A model generated the notes under the pieces. That model saw only the letters and a program-made list of their open reading frames with translations, was not told the DNA's origin and ran no database searches. DNA of 6,875 nt from Dehalococcoidales bacterium. GTDB taxonomy: Bacteria > Chloroflexota > Dehalococcoidia > Dehalococcoidales > UBA2162. This document shows, one piece after another, positions 6,027-6,875 of this stretch. The position numbers and the translations under genes were made by a program. Location of the stretch: the NCBI GenBank assembly GCA_002685815.1, contig NYYM01000006.1, positions 3,997-10,871 of the forward strand. Reading direction: 5' to 3'. Position 1 is the stretch's first letter. Each line of letters begins with the position of its first letter.

Positions 6027-6384
6027 CCGACAACCCCCGCCAGCCGGGATTCAGGCTCGTTTCATGCTTCGCCCGGCTGTAATCAGGCATTACCCTGTGC
6101 ACTAAGTATAACGAAAGATATGCCCAAAAGATAGGCCGGTAGTCCTGTGGAATGGTTTTTGGATGGATGAATGGCAAGGACAATACTGCCTTCCATGGAG
6201 GGCCGGTGGCAGCATAGAAACGTCTTTGATCATGTTGTTTGGCACGTCTTCTCCTGCTCATGTATTCGTGCGAAAGTAAGGGAGTAGGATGGTGAAATCT
6301 AAAGGAGCGAAGCACTTCTTTTGGAGACTATTGTTCGGGGGAGTTTGAAAGAGACAGGATCATACAAATAATCTGGCCAGTATT
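6027..6384. other. Intergenic stretch with no convincing gene
   Basis: No frame on either strand shows a recognisable protein or a good ribosome site with family-like composition. It holds an 8-base inverted repeat (6041-6079, separate entry) and a minus-strand TATACT (6110-6105) that could be the old promoter of the sigma remnant. I see no tRNA-like or rRNA-like sequence. Confidence 0.6.
6041..6079 (-). repeat. Inverted repeat (hairpin) ahead of the sigma remnant
   Basis: CAGCCGGG (6041-6048) and CCCGGCTG (6072-6079) are exact complements separated by 23 bases. In the minus-strand transcript the hairpin would stand about 15 bases before the GTG at 6026. It has no T-run, so it is not a typical terminator. 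It may be a leader structure or part of a dispersed palindromic repeat. Confidence 0.5.
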
Positions 6385-6397
6385 TTGGCACCAAAAT
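6382..6397. promoter_or_regulatory. Short palindrome over the rimI -35
   Basis: ATTTTGG-CA-CCAAAAT has perfect 7-base arms and covers the -35 hexamer. It is a candidate repressor site. A 16-base AT-rich palindrome can also arise by chance. Confidence 0.35.
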
Positions 6398-6415
6398 TCC
6401 GGAATGTGATACAAT
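6385..6415 (+). promoter_or_regulatory. Probable promoter for rimI
   Basis: TTGGCA (5 of 6) and TACAAT (5 of 6) are 19 bases apart, and TGA directly before the -10 makes it an extended -10 (TGATACAAT). The spacer is slightly long, which the extended -10 can offset. The predicted start falls at about 6422-6424. Confidence 0.6.
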
Positions 6416-6423
6416 AATTAACT

Positions 6424-6480
6424 ATGGAAACTGAGCCTACGGTATTTGGGCGGAAGACTCACTTTGGCGGGTGTCTCTGA
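6424..6480 (+). CDS. Possible 18-residue leader peptide before rimI
   Basis: ATG at 6424 opens METEPTVFGRKTHFGGCL and stops at 6478-6480, directly at the AGGGGAG that serves rimI. The predicted transcription start is at or just before this ATG, so it would be a leaderless frame whose termination sits on the next gene's ribosome site. No family match is possible at this length, and the frame could be accidental. Confidence 0.3.
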   Translation: METEPTVFGRKTHFGGCL

Positions 6481-6494
6481 GGGGAGATGGAAAC

Positions 6495-6875
6495 TTGTCT
6501 TGTTATCTGCGCCTGATGCGCAAGGAAGATGTCAAACTGGTTACCGAGATTGACCGCGAGGCCTTTCCCACCAATTGGCCGGCTCCAGACTACCAGCGCG
6601 AACTGAAAAATCGATTGGCTCACCATACCGTGGCCTGTTATGGAGAAGAACCATCGGAGCAGCCGGGGGATACCTTTTCTCCGGAGAAAAGCCGCACCGG
6701 GTTGACCTCCATGTTGAAGCGGTTGTTTGTCGTGGACCATACCTCCGGTAACGGGCAGTCCTCATCAACCGGAGATTACGTTACCGGTTTTGTCGGCCTC
6801 TGGGTTTTGGCCGATGAAGCTCACATCACCAGTATCGCGGTCAGAGAATCGCACCGCCGCCGGGGAATAGGGGAG
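6495..6875 (+). CDS. rimI: Ribosomal protein S18-alanine N-acetyltransferase-like GNAT, N-terminal part (cut by window edge)
   Basis: 127 codons are visible and run off the right edge. The start is a TTG at 6495 with AGGGGAG 8 bases upstream, giving MSCYLRLMRKEDVKLVTEID. An in-frame GTG at 6471 has poor spacing and adds residues unlike the family. The opening REAFPTNWP motif and the acetyl-CoA-binding segment HITSIAVRESHRRRGIGE (R/QxxGxG) are RimI-like GNAT features. Family members acetylate the N-terminal alanine of ribosomal protein S18. About 44 residues (51-94), rich in Ser, Gly and charged residues, separate the second strand from GFVGLWV. Most RimI proteins have a short turn there. I recall similar inserts in Dehalococcoidia homologues but cannot check this here. 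Confidence 0.85.
   Translation, partial: MSCYLRLMRKEDVKLVTEIDREAFPTNWPAPDYQRELKNRLAHHTVACYGEEPSEQPGDTFSPEKSRTGLTSMLKRLFVVDHTSGNGQSSSTGDYVTGFVGLWVLADEAHITSIAVRESHRRRGIGE

Noticed and set aside
6016..6315. 99-residue minus-strand open frame
   Set aside because: Its composition is His/Arg/Pro-rich with no recognisable domain, it crosses the hairpin, and it overlaps the start of the sigma remnant in another frame.
6289..6348. Short plus-strand frame MVKSKGAKHFFWRLLFGGV with an AAGGGAG upstream
   Set aside because: The start recalls the first residues of YtxH-type proteins, but it stops after 19 codons and nothing YtxH-like follows in any frame.
6459..6768. Two minus-strand open frames opposite rimI
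   Set aside because: They mirror the conserved GNAT coding sequence and show no domain or ribosome site.

Overview
The window looks like chromosomal DNA from a bacterium of the Chloroflexota, most likely a Dehalococcoidia-type lineage. That placement is an inference from protein style. The RimI-like acetyltransferase begins at TTG and has a long insert before its acetyl-CoA motif, the efflux adaptor is a predicted lipoprotein, and a small secreted protein has a 'VDxGxxTQEEADEY' helix pair. No rRNA, tRNA, mobile element or CRISPR array was seen.

Layout, right to left along the minus strand. A small secreted protein (5216-5644) is followed by a perfect intrinsic terminator (5149-5185). Next come an OmpR/PhoB-type response regulator (4355-5050, GTG start) and its sensor histidine kinase (3028-4365), which overlap by 11 bases. 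After a 123-base gap with a promoter and an operator-like repeat comes a three-gene efflux cassette: lipoprotein adaptor (1249-2904), ABC ATPase (581-1249) and MacB-like permease (1-584, cut by the window edge). These three genes overlap at their stop/start codons. The cassette matches MacAB and, more closely, the B. subtilis YknXYZ order of adaptor, separate ATPase and permease.

Farther right, a 56-codon minus-strand reading frame (5856-6026) keeps only the N-terminus of an ECF sigma factor and looks like a gene remnant. After about 0.4 kb of mostly unexplained DNA, a plus-strand promoter, a possible leaderless leader peptide and the start of rimI (6495 onward, cut by the window edge) follow.

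Two signals link the minus-strand genes. First, the regions in front of the regulator, the adaptor and the secreted protein each carry an 11-base-period TTAAyA direct repeat resembling the PhoP/PhoB class of operators, so one regulator probably controls all three transcription units. Second, the secreted protein and an unusual insert in the adaptor share a short helical module (12 of 27 residues identical by eye). Together they suggest an envelope-stress or toxin-efflux regulon in which a free secreted protein and the pump adaptor use the same interaction module. The layout resembles CpxP beside CpxRA, but that functional parallel is a hypothesis.
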